DNA of 64,000 nt. Source: Calothrix sp. HK-06 (GTDB lineage: Bacteria > Cyanobacteriota > Cyanobacteriia > Cyanobacteriales > Nostocaceae). The notes beneath the pieces were generated by a model that saw only the letters and a list, made by a program, of their open reading frames with translations, was not told the DNA's origin and did not search any database. Positions 14,661 to 23,445 of this stretch are shown one piece after another; positions within the stretch are counted from its first letter, which is position 1, and every line of letters begins with the position of its first letter. The DNA is taken from the NCBI RefSeq assembly GCF_001904745.1, contig NZ_MRCD01000013.1, positions 37,039-101,038 of the forward strand. Direction: 5' to 3'. The translations under genes were made by a program, and so were the position numbers.

Positions 14661-16283
14661 TTAATCTACTTCTAACGGGCCAATTCCTTGCTGTGTTGAA
14701 TACTGTTTTAACTCCTCTACTAATTGAATATCGTTTGATGCTGCTCTGGCGCCTGCTTGTGCTGCCCATTGTTTGAGTGCTTCTATTTGCTCGCGCGCTA
14801 TTGCTGCTAATGGAACTGTTTGCGATGTTGCTTGTAGTATATCCTCGGTGTTAAAGTCGCGACGATGTCCGTTGATTCTTGTGGAAAATGCTTGATGCAT
14901 GGCATCGATTATTACTTGCTCTATTTCGGCGCCGCTAAAGTTATTTGTTTGTTTTGCTAATGCTGGCAAGTTAAATTCACGCAAGCGACCTGGACGTAAG
15001 CGCTGTAAGTGAACTTTAAATATTTCTTGCCGTTCGGCTTCGTTAGGTAAGTTTAAAAAGAATATTTCATCAAATCGACCTTTTCGTAATAATTCAGCGG
15101 GTAATATCTGGACGTTATTGGCTGTTGCGACAATAAATACTGGGCTGGTTTTTTCTTGCATCCAGGTAATTAAACTACCAAATACTCTCCGTGATGTTCC
15201 GGAGTCTCCATCAACACCGCTTGTAATATTACCAAAGGCTTTATCGATTTCGTCTATCCATAATACACATGGCGCCATTGCTTCGGTAAGTTGAATCATT
15301 TGACGCACACGACTTTCGCTTTCGCCAACGATACCACCAAATAGGCGCCCAGAATCAAGACGCAATAATGGTAGGCGCCATTCATGAGCGATAGTTTTGG
15401 CTGAGAGTGATTTTCCCGTTCCTTGAATACCTACAAGTAACATCCCTTTTGGGTTAGGAATACCGTAACGTCGTGCTTCGTCTGTAAAAGCATCTTGACG
15501 CATTAATACCCATTGCTTGAGTTGGTCTAACCCACCAACCCGTTTTAAAGATTCACTCGGAGTAAAAAACTCTAAAATACCAGTTTGGCGAACTGCTTGC
15601 TTTTTCTCTTCTAAAACTCCATCAATATCTGTTTCGTTAACTTGCTGTTTAGCTGCTAGCGCTTTTGCCAAAACCCTTGATATACGAGTTCGACTCAAAC
15701 CTTGACAAGCTTTAACTAACTGCTCGCGCGCTAACCCATCTATATTTAATTTGTCTGGTACTACTAGCTGCTCGATTAAATAATTTATTTCTTGTACGCT
15801 GGGCAGTGGAAAATCAACCACCGTCAACTCTTGCGTCAACTCGTCGGGAATATTTAATGTGTGGCTAGTAACAACTATAGTCTTACGCGCGCGCTTTAAC
15901 TCCCGCGTCAAATTCCGCAACTCCCGCACGATAGGGGCACTTTTTTCTGTAGTTGGATTTTTGATAAACGGATGTAAATCACGCAGTACAAACATTGTAG
16001 CTGTTTGAGCATCGGCTTTTGCAATTCGCCCCAAAGCAGCCATCACCGAACCTTTATCAGCATTATTGTCGTTCCAACCTCGGACAATATCCCAGAACAA
16101 AACTTGCCTTTGGGGTTGCGCTCGCTTTGCCACTTGTAACAGTACTTCCTCAACAGGTTCTTCTTCTACACATATTAAATAAAGCAGCGGATAGCGCGCA
16201 CGTATCATCAAATCTAACTGTTCAACCAAGGCAGCATAACGCTGTTGGCTGTCTAATGCTCCATTTTGATGCATGTTATCCAT
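14661..16283 (-). CDS. ycf46: AAA ATPase, Ycf46-like
   Basis: This AAA-family ATPase of about 540 residues is of the Ycf46 type. An N-terminal region (about 1-245) resembles a degenerate ATPase module. The AAA core follows with Walker A GIQGTGKS, Walker B CVLWIDEIDKA, sensor 1 (FIVATANN) and arginine finger region (RKGRFDEIFF). The ATG at 16283 (MDNMHQNG) is preferred to the longer frame from 16325. It is the first gene of a minus-strand run with two DUF1257 genes. A role in stress or photosynthetic acclimation has been proposed for relatives; substrate proteins are unknown. Confidence 0.87.
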   Translation of the reverse strand: MDNMHQNGALDSQQRYAALVEQLDLMIRARYPLLYLICVEEEPVEEVLLQVAKRAQPQRQVLFWDIVRGWNDNNADKGSVMAALGRIAKADAQTATMFVLRDLHPFIKNPTTEKSAPIVRELRNLTRELKRARKTIVVTSHTLNIPDELTQELTVVDFPLPSVQEINYLIEQLVVPDKLNIDGLAREQLVKACQGLSRTRISRVLAKALAAKQQVNETDIDGVLEEKKQAVRQTGILEFFTPSESLKRVGGLDQLKQWVLMRQDAFTDEARRYGIPNPKGMLLVGIQGTGKSLSAKTIAHEWRLPLLRLDSGRLFGGIVGESESRVRQMIQLTEAMAPCVLWIDEIDKAFGNITSGVDGDSGTSRRVFGSLITWMQEKTSPVFIVATANNVQILPAELLRKGRFDEIFFLNLPNEAERQEIFKVHLQRLRPGRLREFNLPALAKQTNNFSGAEIEQVIIDAMHQAFSTRINGHRRDFNTEDILQATSQTVPLAAIAREQIEALKQWAAQAGARAASNDIQLVEELKQYSTQQGIGPLEVD

Positions 16284-16633
16284 GTGATTCCTCGTGGGGA
16301 AGTATTGCACCGTCGAGAATTGCAAATTGGCGACAGGCGCCCTCGTGATTATTTGTAGTACATAGTAGTATTATGGCACACCAAATAGGTTGGCCCAGTA
16401 GCTTAATATAAGCTTTATAAGAGCGAACTTATGTACTGAATATTATAAAAAACAGTTTATCCGGTTTTTTTTACGTTGCCAAGAATATTTACTGTAAATT
16501 TATGATGAACATATTGTTGTAAGCAAGTCGCGTGCTTACAACGACCGTGTTCTTTATACTATCATGTGAAATAATATTAAGTGTGGCTATATTAAGTGGA
16601 TGCGGTAACTTATAAATAAAAATTATATATCCA
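16284..16633. other. Intergenic region between divergent genes, with a 10-bp-stem hairpin
   Basis: GTTGTAAGCA (16516-16525) and TGCTTACAAC (16533-16542) form a perfect inverted repeat with a 7-base loop and no T run. It lies about 90 bases before the phosphoesterase gene and may be an operator. The rest is AT-rich and must include both divergent promoters. Confidence 0.4.
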
Positions 16634-17443
16634 ATGTACATCCTAGAAATCTCACACAAACCGATTCATCAGGTACGCTACTTAACAGTAGCTTCTGGTG
16701 GTGTCAGTTTGGTTGAGAAATATATACCTATATTAATAGGGGAGGTAGATGTTCTACCCAATCATTTAGATGCGATTATTGTAACCAGCGATTTACAAGG
16801 AATAGACCCAAAAAATCAACAACTCGTAGGTCATCTTGTCCTCGAAGAGCTAGAAAACCTTGCAGAGCAGCAAAAAATACCATTACTCAAAAACACAGGT
16901 GTTATACTAGCAGGCGATTTATACGCTGAAACCAATAAGCGTAGTGGAGTAGTCGGAGATGTACGCGAAGTATGGCACGCTTTCAGGCGCCAATTTCGCT
17001 GGGTTGCAGGTGTAGCAGGCAACCACGATAGTTTTGGCACGGCAGAAGAAGATATTCAGCTTTTCAAACAAACCAAGGGTATTTACTACCTTGATGGTGA
17101 GATAGTAAAAAACGGTGAACTAAATATAGCAGGTGTCTCCGGTATTATTGGAAGACCAAGTAAACCATTTCGGCGCCGCGAAAATGACTTTATCCACGAA
17201 ATTAGACAACTTGTCAAACAGGCGCCTGACATTTTAGTATTACACGAAGGTCCCGACTATCCAAGGCACAACTTACTTGGCAAAAGTTCTATAAGATTAG
17301 AGCTAGAAGAAATAAATAAAAATACTAAGCTACTGGTTATTTGCGGTCACTCGTACTGGAAAATTCCCATGATAGTACTAAAAAACGGTATTCAAGTCGT
17401 TAAATCAGATAGTAGAGTCATTGTACTTGTACAAAAGAAATAA
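16634..17443 (+). CDS. Calcineurin-like metallophosphoesterase
   Basis: The 269-residue cytoplasmic protein carries the ordered metal-binding motifs of the superfamily: SDLQG (about 52), AGDLY (about 93), GNHDS (about 134), LHEGP (about 203) and GHSYW (about 236). Two metal ions would be bound by the Asp, Asn and His of these motifs to hydrolyse a phosphoester. The first motif has SDLQG where DxH is usual, so the first metal site is atypical. The substrate is not predictable. It converges on the TetR gene, with a 16-bp inverted repeat between them. Confidence 0.75.
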   Translation: MYILEISHKPIHQVRYLTVASGGVSLVEKYIPILIGEVDVLPNHLDAIIVTSDLQGIDPKNQQLVGHLVLEELENLAEQQKIPLLKNTGVILAGDLYAETNKRSGVVGDVREVWHAFRRQFRWVAGVAGNHDSFGTAEEDIQLFKQTKGIYYLDGEIVKNGELNIAGVSGIIGRPSKPFRRRENDFIHEIRQLVKQAPDILVLHEGPDYPRHNLLGKSSIRLELEEINKNTKLLVICGHSYWKIPMIVLKNGIQVVKSDSRVIVLVQKK

Positions 17444-17458
17444 AGGCAACGGATGATG

Positions 17459-17534
17459 AACGGATGTAACGGATGGGTAATTTTGAATAAGTAGATGAGC
17501 GTTTGTAACCAATAAATTATCCGTTACATCCGTT
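17459..17534. repeat. 16-bp perfect inverted repeat built of ACGGATGTA units
   Basis: AACGGATGTAACGGAT (17459-17474) and ATCCGTTACATCCGTT (17519-17534) are exact reverse complements with a 44-base loop. Further CCGTTGTAT units follow to 17546. The right arm overlaps the stop codon of the TetR gene and encodes its YNGYNGCNG tail. It could be a bidirectional RNA hairpin between convergent genes. Confidence 0.6.
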
Positions 17535-18158
17535 GTATCCGTTGTATCGGTTGCATAACGCCTGTAATATTTCATGCAAAGCACTACGAACTTCTGCTAG
17601 CTTTTCAACTGGATTATCTGAGCGCGCTGCCCAAATTACACCTTCATTAATGGCGCCATTCAGCACAACAGCTACTGCTTCAGAAGATTTAGATTTCAGG
17701 CACCCATCCTTAATTGCTTGCTTGACTCCCTCTAGTAATAATCCAAACCCATATTCTCTATCTAAACGATTCCACTCTTCCCAACCTAAAACTGCTGGTG
17801 CGTCAATCAACCAAATTTGTTGTATATCTGGTTTTGCTACAGCTTCTAGGAATGCATCACACCCAATAATCAATGCATCAAACGAATCTACAGCTTTTTC
17901 GATTGCTGCATTTATATCTTTTACTATCTCTTGCTGAATCTGTTCGCATACCGCGCGCAATAAATCAGCTTTATCAGCAAATTGATGATATAAGGCGCCG
18001 CGAGTTACATTTGTACTTAACAAAATTTGTTCAGTACTAGTATTCGCATAAGTTTGAGACGCAAATAAATCCCGTGCAACACTAATAAACATTGCGCGAG
18101 TTTCAGCAGATTGTTCAGCTTTAGTACGTTTCTTCGTTTGGCGAGGCTTGACAGGCAT
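17517..18158 (-). CDS. TetR/AcrR-family transcriptional regulator
   Basis: The 213-residue repressor has an N-terminal helix-turn-helix (residues about 18-65: AETRAMFISVARDLFASQTYANTSTEQILLSTNVTRGALYHQFADKADLLRAV) and a C-terminal ligand domain. It is divergent from the DUF3303/DUF4336 gene pair. Two 15-bp palindromes lie between them, one overlapping its own start codon, so autorepression and control of the pair are likely. The last dozen residues (NRYNGYNGCNG) are encoded by repeat DNA and are probably a recent extension. Confidence 0.87.
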   Translation of the reverse strand: MPVKPRQTKKRTKAEQSAETRAMFISVARDLFASQTYANTSTEQILLSTNVTRGALYHQFADKADLLRAVCEQIQQEIVKDINAAIEKAVDSFDALIIGCDAFLEAVAKPDIQQIWLIDAPAVLGWEEWNRLDREYGFGLLLEGVKQAIKDGCLKSKSSEAVAVVLNGAINEGVIWAARSDNPVEKLAEVRSALHEILQALCNRYNGYNGCNG

Positions 18159-18170
18159 ACAAACAGTATG
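18156..18170. promoter_or_regulatory. TetR operator O1 overlapping the regulator start codon
   Basis: CATACAAACAGTATG is a 15-bp palindrome with one mismatched pair. Its first three bases are the reverse complement of the regulator ATG. It matches O2 at 14 of 15 positions. Confidence 0.6.
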
Positions 18171-18181
18171 TATCTTAAATT

Positions 18182-18196
18182 CATACTAACAGTATG
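18182..18196. promoter_or_regulatory. TetR operator O2
   Basis: CATACTAACAGTATG is a perfect palindrome around a 3-base centre, 26 bases (about two and a half helical turns) from O1. It lies in the divergent promoter region of the regulator and the DUF3303 gene. Confidence 0.65.
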
Positions 18197-18244
18197 TATA
18201 TTATCTTTGTTCACCTTTAAATAAAAGATTCGTGAGAAAATAAT

Positions 18245-18517
18245 ATGTTGTTTATGGTAGTCGAGCGATTCAAAGATGGCAAAGCCAAAGATATATATCG
18301 CCGATTTCAAGAGAAAGGGCGAATGATGCCAGAAGGGTTGCGATATATAGATAGTTGGGTTGAAGTCAACTTTGGACGATGCTTCCAACTTATGGAATGT
18401 GATGATTTACGTTTATTCCAGCAGTGGGTACTAGAGTGGGAAGATTTAGGAGAATTCGAGATAATCCCCGTTGTTTCATCAAAGGAAACGATGGAAGTAA
18501 TTACTAAGAAGCTATAG
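18245..18517 (+). CDS. DUF3303 protein
   Basis: This 90-residue cytoplasmic protein begins MLFMVVERFKDG and includes MPEGLRYIDSWVEVNFGRCFQLMECDD, the typical pattern of the small DUF3303 family, probably a dimeric ferredoxin-like fold. The function is unknown. It is followed after 14 bases by the DUF4336 gene and lies behind the two TetR operators, so both are probably induced when the regulator releases DNA. Confidence 0.8.
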   Translation: MLFMVVERFKDGKAKDIYRRFQEKGRMMPEGLRYIDSWVEVNFGRCFQLMECDDLRLFQQWVLEWEDLGEFEIIPVVSSKETMEVITKKL

Positions 18518-18531
18518 AAAGCGAGTAAGTT

Positions 18532-19239
18532 ATGCTTAGAGAAATAGATAATAACCTTTGGGTTGCCGAACAACCATTTAAGTATTGGGGGTTAGAAGTC
18601 GGTGCCCGAATGACAGTTATTCGCTTAGAATCTGGATTGATGATTATTTCTCCAATCAAACCAGACGAGCAAATTATTCATCAACTCAACAAAATTGGGA
18701 AAGTTGCTTATATTATTGCTCCAAATCTTTACCACCACCTTTTTATCTCAGAGTTTCAAGTAATTTACCCATCTGCAAAGCTAATTATTCCAAAAGCGCT
18801 AAACATCAAATTGCCAAAGCTTGATTTTGCTCAACTTCTAAACGATAATAACGGGAGTCTTGAAGATCAAGTAGATTATCTATTAATAGATGGATTTAAA
18901 ATTCTTGATATAAGTGGCGCCTCAACACTCAACGAATACGTATTTTTCCATAGAGATAGTCGAAGTTTGATAATTACTGACACCGCTTTTCATTTCGATG
19001 GCAACTTTACTTTTAAAACGCAGCTAGCTGCAAGGTTGCTGGGAATATACGGAAAACTGGCGCCATCTTTTTTAGAAAAACTTGCTTCAAAAGAAACACA
19101 AAAAGTAAAACAATCATTTCAAAAAGTATTTGAGTGGGACTTTGATAGAGTAATTATGGCTCACGGTAGTATTGTTGAAACAGGCGCCAAGCTTAAGCTA
19201 AAACAAGGATATGAAAACTTTTTAAGTACATCGCTTTAA
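18532..19239 (+). CDS. DUF4336 protein, metallo-beta-lactamase-like fold
   Basis: The 235-residue protein is of the DUF4336 type: MLREIDNNLWVAEQPFKYWGLEVGARMTVIRL, the PNLYHHLFISEF block and VIMAHGSIVETGAK near the end. The fold is related to metallo-beta-lactamases, but the HxHxDH motif is replaced by YHHLFISEF, so a metal site may be incomplete. It is second in the TetR-controlled pair. The substrate is unknown; the neighbouring regulator suggests response to a small molecule. Confidence 0.8.
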   Translation: MLREIDNNLWVAEQPFKYWGLEVGARMTVIRLESGLMIISPIKPDEQIIHQLNKIGKVAYIIAPNLYHHLFISEFQVIYPSAKLIIPKALNIKLPKLDFAQLLNDNNGSLEDQVDYLLIDGFKILDISGASTLNEYVFFHRDSRSLIITDTAFHFDGNFTFKTQLAARLLGIYGKLAPSFLEKLASKETQKVKQSFQKVFEWDFDRVIMAHGSIVETGAKLKLKQGYENFLSTSL

Positions 19240-19750
19240 TAATAAGCTGCTAAGAGGATGTTTGAAAAGTATCAATATTAACCAAAAACCTAACCCCTAA
19301 CCCCTTCCCTTCCCTACGAGGATACTGTTGGCGAATGGTAGGTTTGACCCCTCAGCCCAACGATTTAATCGGGTTTTTGAGATACCATTCGAGGCGCCTA
19401 TGAAAAACTTAAATAATTTTATTTTTGATGGAGAAACAAATAATGCAATCTATTGGCGAACGAACGTTAGTTATTAGTAGTACTTAGTGCCAGCGTTTAA
19501 GCAAAACCATTCAATCGTACTACCTGTTGACTCAAACCAGTAGTACCAAATTGGGGCTTTTGCTGCAATATTTTTTGACACTGCGTAATTATAGGTTCGG
19601 TTTACCGAACCTATAATTACGGTTGCCTTTTTTTTGAGTGTGAAGGTTACAACATCCTTAACATAGATGAAAGGCACCGAGAAGCTTTATAGATATGTCA
19701 GCTAAAATATTTTACAGGGTTAAACTTTGTTTTCTTAATTAAAGCAGCTA
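19240..19750. other. Intergenic region with a 36-bp palindrome
   Basis: No gene is supported. A 67-codon minus-strand frame at 19474-19677 runs through the palindrome at 19585-19620 and has no recognisable family; I leave it out. A weak frame at 19399 encodes about 22 residues. Several short repeats suggest decayed or mobile DNA. Confidence 0.4.
19585..19620. repeat. 36-bp near-perfect palindrome
   Basis: GTAATTATAGGTTCGGT (19585-19601) and ACCGAACCTATAATTAC (19604-19620) are exact reverse complements separated by TT. A run of eight T begins about ten bases later on the plus strand. It could be a terminator, but no gene ends nearby on that strand; a palindromic insertion is the alternative. 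Confidence 0.65.
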
Positions 19751-20542
19751 ATGAATATAGATATGAAAACTAGAAAATCTAAAAATGTACCAGATGAAGC
19801 AGTTACTCTAAAAGCAACTGAGCCAGGTTTAAAAATAGTTGATATAGCGAGAAGAAAAAAAGGTTGGTCTTGTTCAGATGCGGTTTGGGTTAAAGCTGCT
19901 GATACGTCGATACAAAATTTAAATAATTTTTGGCAATGTATGCCAATCCCCAAAAAAGATTTTATTTCTATTTGTTATGCACTTGAAATTACACGTTGGA
20001 AGGACGTAGTAAGAAATCATGCTACTCAAAGTTCTTATCGTCAAATGAGAACTCGAATAGCTAATTCTGACATTTTAATCAAAACCCTCCACGACTTAAA
20101 TATTGATGTTGCAATTAATAGTTATTTATACGTTGATTATGATTGTATAAGTTATGCTGATGTTATAGCTATTCTTAAAGGACAATATGATTTAGGCTGG
20201 TGCAGGAACGATGATGATGGTTATTTTTATATGGTTGCTTCGCTCGTCGATATAGCGAAAAAGTATAAAATACCTGATTTGATAAACTCGATTAATACAA
20301 GTTACGCTTTAAATAAAATTGTATCAGAAACAGAAAGCCAAAGACTTGCATGGGGATTAGTAGAGTTAAAGCAATATACCAAAGATATTAATTCATCTGA
20401 ACTAATACAATTACTGGGCAAACTAAAACTTGTTCCACAGTTGTTAAAATTAGGCGCCAGCATAGAACAAATTACCGAGGTATTTGGTATAAATGCTGAA
20501 AGTCTATATTTAGCAAATTGTATATTGGGGGGTGAAAACTGA
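19751..20542 (+). CDS. Fusion of an NTPase-associated HTH-like domain with a DUF1257-like domain
   Basis: The 263-residue protein has three parts. Residues about 20-95 (EPGLKIVDIARRKKGWSCSDAVW, then NNFWQCMPIPKKDFISICYALEI) match the helical domain found at the N-terminus of many cyanobacterial NACHT and NB-ARC proteins. Residues about 100-200 (YRQMRTRIANSDILIKTL, QYDLGWCRNDDDGYFYMVA) align with the Ycf35/DUF1257 proteins at 13788 and 14266. The C-terminus (LLKLGASIEQITEVFGI) resembles the tail of Rpn-type nuclease or transposase proteins. I know of no named family with this order. The role is unknown; regulation or conflict is an inference from the first domain. Confidence 0.55.
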   Translation: MNIDMKTRKSKNVPDEAVTLKATEPGLKIVDIARRKKGWSCSDAVWVKAADTSIQNLNNFWQCMPIPKKDFISICYALEITRWKDVVRNHATQSSYRQMRTRIANSDILIKTLHDLNIDVAINSYLYVDYDCISYADVIAILKGQYDLGWCRNDDDGYFYMVASLVDIAKKYKIPDLINSINTSYALNKIVSETESQRLAWGLVELKQYTKDINSSELIQLLGKLKLVPQLLKLGASIEQITEVFGINAESLYLANCILGGEN

Positions 20543-20617
20543 GTGCTAAAATCAGCTTGACCAATCAACAAGCTAAAGCCATAATTTGCAACATTGACCT
20601 ATATGTAGGTGTAAATC

Positions 20618-22111
20618 ATGGCAATTAACGGCGTAATGATGCAGTACTTCCACTGGTACAACAGTAGCGATGGTAGTCTTTGGAATCAGGTGAAAAATAA
20701 TGCCAATGAGTTGAAAAAGAAGGGTTTCACAGCAATGTGGTTGCCGCCTGCTTATAAAGGTATTGGGGGAGGATACGATGTTGGTTATGGTGTTTATGAT
20801 TTATATGATTTAGGAGAATTTGACCAAAAAGGCTCTATTCGTACTAAGTATGGAACTCGCCAACAGTATCTTGATGCGATTAAAGCGCTCCACCGTGAAG
20901 GCATACAAGTTTACGCTGATGCTGTTCTCAATCATAGAATAGGCGCCGACTCTCCGGAAATCTTTAAAGCTACCCCTTTTTCACAAGATAACAGGCTAAA
21001 TCCCAAAGGCGATTTGCAAGAAATTAAAAGTTATACTCATTTTCATTTTCCTGGGCGCCAAAATAAATATTCACAGTTTGAATGGCATTGGTGGCATTTT
21101 GATGGTGTTGATTATAACGAGTATAAGTCAGATGACCGCAGCACTGTTTACTTGGTAGAGGGTAAGGCATTTGATGATTATGTTGCCCTTGAGAGAGGCA
21201 ATTTTGGGTATTTAATGGGGTGCGATTTAGACTTTCAAGATGAATGGGTACGCCGTGAAATTACTGATTGGGGCGAGTGGTATTTAGATACAACTAATGT
21301 TGATGGGTTCCGTCTTGATGCCATAAAACATATTTCAGCTTGGTTCTTTCCCCAGTGGTTAGATCATTTAGAGAAGTATGTTGGTAAAGATTTGTTCGTT
21401 GTTGGCGAATACTGGGTTCCCGATATTAATACCTTAAACTGGTACATTGATTATGTTGGCGCCAGAATGTCAGTTGTCGATGTCCCGTTACACTACAACT
21501 TTCACTATGCAAGCAAGTCGGGTGGTAACTATGATATGCGTCGTATTTTAGACGGTACTGTAATGCAGCAACGACCGACAGCAGCTGTTACATTCGTTGA
21601 AAACCATGATTCCCAACCACTACAAGCTCTCGAGTCTGTTGTCGAACCTTGGTTTAAACCTCTAGCATACGCCATAATCCTCCTACGCAGTGAAGGATAT
21701 CCTTGTGTTTTCTATGCCGATTACTACGGTGCCGATTACAACGACAAAGGATATGATATCGACATGCCTTCACATAGTTGGATAATTGATAAATTACTTT
21801 ATGCGCGTCAACATTATGCCCACGGTCCGCAATACGATTACTTTGACCATTTTAATACTATTGGCTGGACACGCTTAGGTGATGAAAAACACCCCAAAGC
21901 TATGGCTGTTATTATGAGTGATGGCGCCGAAGGTTCCAAATGGATGGAAGTTGGTAAACGCAAAACCAAATTTATTGATATCACCGAACATATCAAAGAA
22001 CCAATTTATACCAATGACCAAGGTTGGGCTGAGTTTTGTTGTAAAGGTGGTTCTGTATCAGTTTGGGTACAAGATTCCGGTTTGGATTTAAGAACATTAT
22101 TTGGTAAATAA
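20618..22111 (+). CDS. Cytoplasmic alpha-amylase, GH13 family
   Basis: The 497-residue enzyme hydrolyses alpha-1,4-glucans (glycogen or maltodextrins). It lacks a signal peptide. The four GH13 regions are present: DAVLNHR (about 109), DGFRLDAIKH with the nucleophile Asp (about 233), VGEYW with the acid Glu (about 263) and FVENHDS with the third Asp (about 329). Length and the start MAINGVMMQYFHWY fit the intracellular bacterial type related to the Bacillus liquefying enzymes. It is a single gene, followed by a GTGGGCACTGCCCAC hairpin that can act as terminator. Confidence 0.95.
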   Translation: MAINGVMMQYFHWYNSSDGSLWNQVKNNANELKKKGFTAMWLPPAYKGIGGGYDVGYGVYDLYDLGEFDQKGSIRTKYGTRQQYLDAIKALHREGIQVYADAVLNHRIGADSPEIFKATPFSQDNRLNPKGDLQEIKSYTHFHFPGRQNKYSQFEWHWWHFDGVDYNEYKSDDRSTVYLVEGKAFDDYVALERGNFGYLMGCDLDFQDEWVRREITDWGEWYLDTTNVDGFRLDAIKHISAWFFPQWLDHLEKYVGKDLFVVGEYWVPDINTLNWYIDYVGARMSVVDVPLHYNFHYASKSGGNYDMRRILDGTVMQQRPTAAVTFVENHDSQPLQALESVVEPWFKPLAYAIILLRSEGYPCVFYADYYGADYNDKGYDIDMPSHSWIIDKLLYARQHYAHGPQYDYFDHFNTIGWTRLGDEKHPKAMAVIMSDGAEGSKWMEVGKRKTKFIDITEHIKEPIYTNDQGWAEFCCKGGSVSVWVQDSGLDLRTLFGK

Positions 22112-22120
22112 AATAGTAAG

Positions 22121-22140
22121 GTGGGCACTGCCCACCATAT
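22121..22140. terminator. GGTGGGCACTGCCCACC hairpin after the amylase gene
   Basis: GGTGGGCA and TGCCCACC pair almost without loop. The same hairpin recurs at about 44033 and 51463, with related forms near 1640 and 52529, so it is a dispersed REP-like element used at gene ends. Confidence 0.5.
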
Positions 22141-22642
22141 AAATATCATTTAATATCCGAGTATAAAAGCAAAGTTGCCTGATTTTAATAGCCTTGTAAA
22201 GGAAGTTGTTATGAGTGGCGACGTTTTCTTTAAATGTTTTAGAACAGTAATTTATTTATTGATCTTGATTTTTGGTCGCATGTCAATATTAGCGTAACTA
22301 ATTTTAGTACTACGACAAGTAAAATTAAGTTAAGCATTTGTGAACTTTTACTAGTGAAATACAACTATATTTAGAACAAGTAATATTTAAAATACGCTAT
22401 TTTGATGGCATTAGAAAAATTAGGCGATACAAGTGGTAAAGAAATTGCAGCCAATGATACAGATTGGTTAATTCGTGCAAAAGCTGATTGTTAAGAATTG
22501 TTAAGAGAATCCTGTATTCTTGACTTTCAACACGAAAACTGTGGAGATACTATACCCGTATGTGTCTCTACATATCAGAATTATGTCTTTACAACAATTT
22601 ACAAAATTCACGCTAACATAGTTGCAAAAATACTTTGTGATA
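22141..22642. other. Intergenic region with two doubtful small frames
   Basis: A frame at 22211-22297 encodes 28 hydrophobic residues (CFRTVIYLLILIFG in the middle) behind GGAAG; it could be a one-helix membrane peptide. A frame at 22405-22494 encodes 29 residues starting MALEKLGDTSGKEIAAND that resemble one HEAT-type repeat and may be a gene remnant. Neither is secure. Confidence 0.3.
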
Positions 22643-23428
22643 ATGGCTATAAAATTGCAACAAAAGCAAAGCGTCAATTCCCTAAATGGCTTTGTACATT
22701 TCATTGCATCTGTACTACTGCTCGGTCAAGTTTGGTTACGCTTTATCCAAGGAAAAACCTGTTACAACAAGGTTATGGAACACATGGTCAAAGTTGGGCC
22801 TGGTTCTTTGTCTCCTGTGTTACTTGTTAACTTTTTTGCAGGTATGATTTTTACCATTCAAACTGCGAGAGAGTTAGTTAAATATGGTGCTGTAGAAAGC
22901 GTTGGAGGCGCCTTTGCTTTAGCTTTTTGTCGAGAATTGGCGCCGATTTTAACATCAAGCATTATTGCAGGACAAGTGGGTTCCGCTTTTGCAGCAGAAA
23001 TAGGTGCGATGAAAGTTACTGAGCAAATTGATGCTCTTTATATGCTCAAAACTGACCCAATTAATTATTTAGTTGTTCCAAGAGTGATAGCTTGTTCCTT
23101 AATGGTGCCCATTGCTACTATTTTTGGTTTAGTGGTGGGAGTTCTTGGTGGTATTTTTGTTGCCGCACAGTTTTACCAAATTGCTCCAGAAGTTTTTTTA
23201 GAATCAATTAGAACCCTTTTATCAACATCTGATTTGCTAATCGTTTTACTCAAGTCATTTATTTTTGGCACGATGGTTGCTGTTAATAGTTGTAGTTGGG
23301 GACTCGTTACTAAAGGAGGAGTTAAGCAAGTTGGAGAAGCTGCAACCGCAGCAGTTGTTAGTTCTTGGGTCGCTATCTTTATGTGTGATTTCTTTATCTC
23401 GTTGCTATTTCTGGAAAAACCAATTTAG
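22643..23428 (+). CDS. MlaE-family lipid ABC transporter permease
   Basis: The protein of about 261 residues has five or six membrane helices and the MlaE signatures: VGPGSLSPVLLVNFFAGMIFTIQTA, ELAPILTSSIIAGQVGSAFAAEIGAMKVTEQIDAL and the C-terminal SWGLVTKGGVKQVGEAATAAVVSSWVAIF. MlaE proteins form the membrane core of importers or exporters that move phospholipids between inner and outer membrane. The ATPase and the MCE-domain partner are not adjacent, which is common in cyanobacteria. The start at 22643 is preferred over a TTG at 22622. Confidence 0.9.
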   Translation: MAIKLQQKQSVNSLNGFVHFIASVLLLGQVWLRFIQGKTCYNKVMEHMVKVGPGSLSPVLLVNFFAGMIFTIQTARELVKYGAVESVGGAFALAFCRELAPILTSSIIAGQVGSAFAAEIGAMKVTEQIDALYMLKTDPINYLVVPRVIACSLMVPIATIFGLVVGVLGGIFVAAQFYQIAPEVFLESIRTLLSTSDLLIVLLKSFIFGTMVAVNSCSWGLVTKGGVKQVGEAATAAVVSSWVAIFMCDFFISLLFLEKPI

Positions 23429-23445
23429 TTTAGTGGCTGTATAGA

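Noticed and set aside
19474-19677. 67-codon minus-strand gene
   Set aside because: It runs through a 36-bp palindrome, has no recognised family and no ribosome-binding site.
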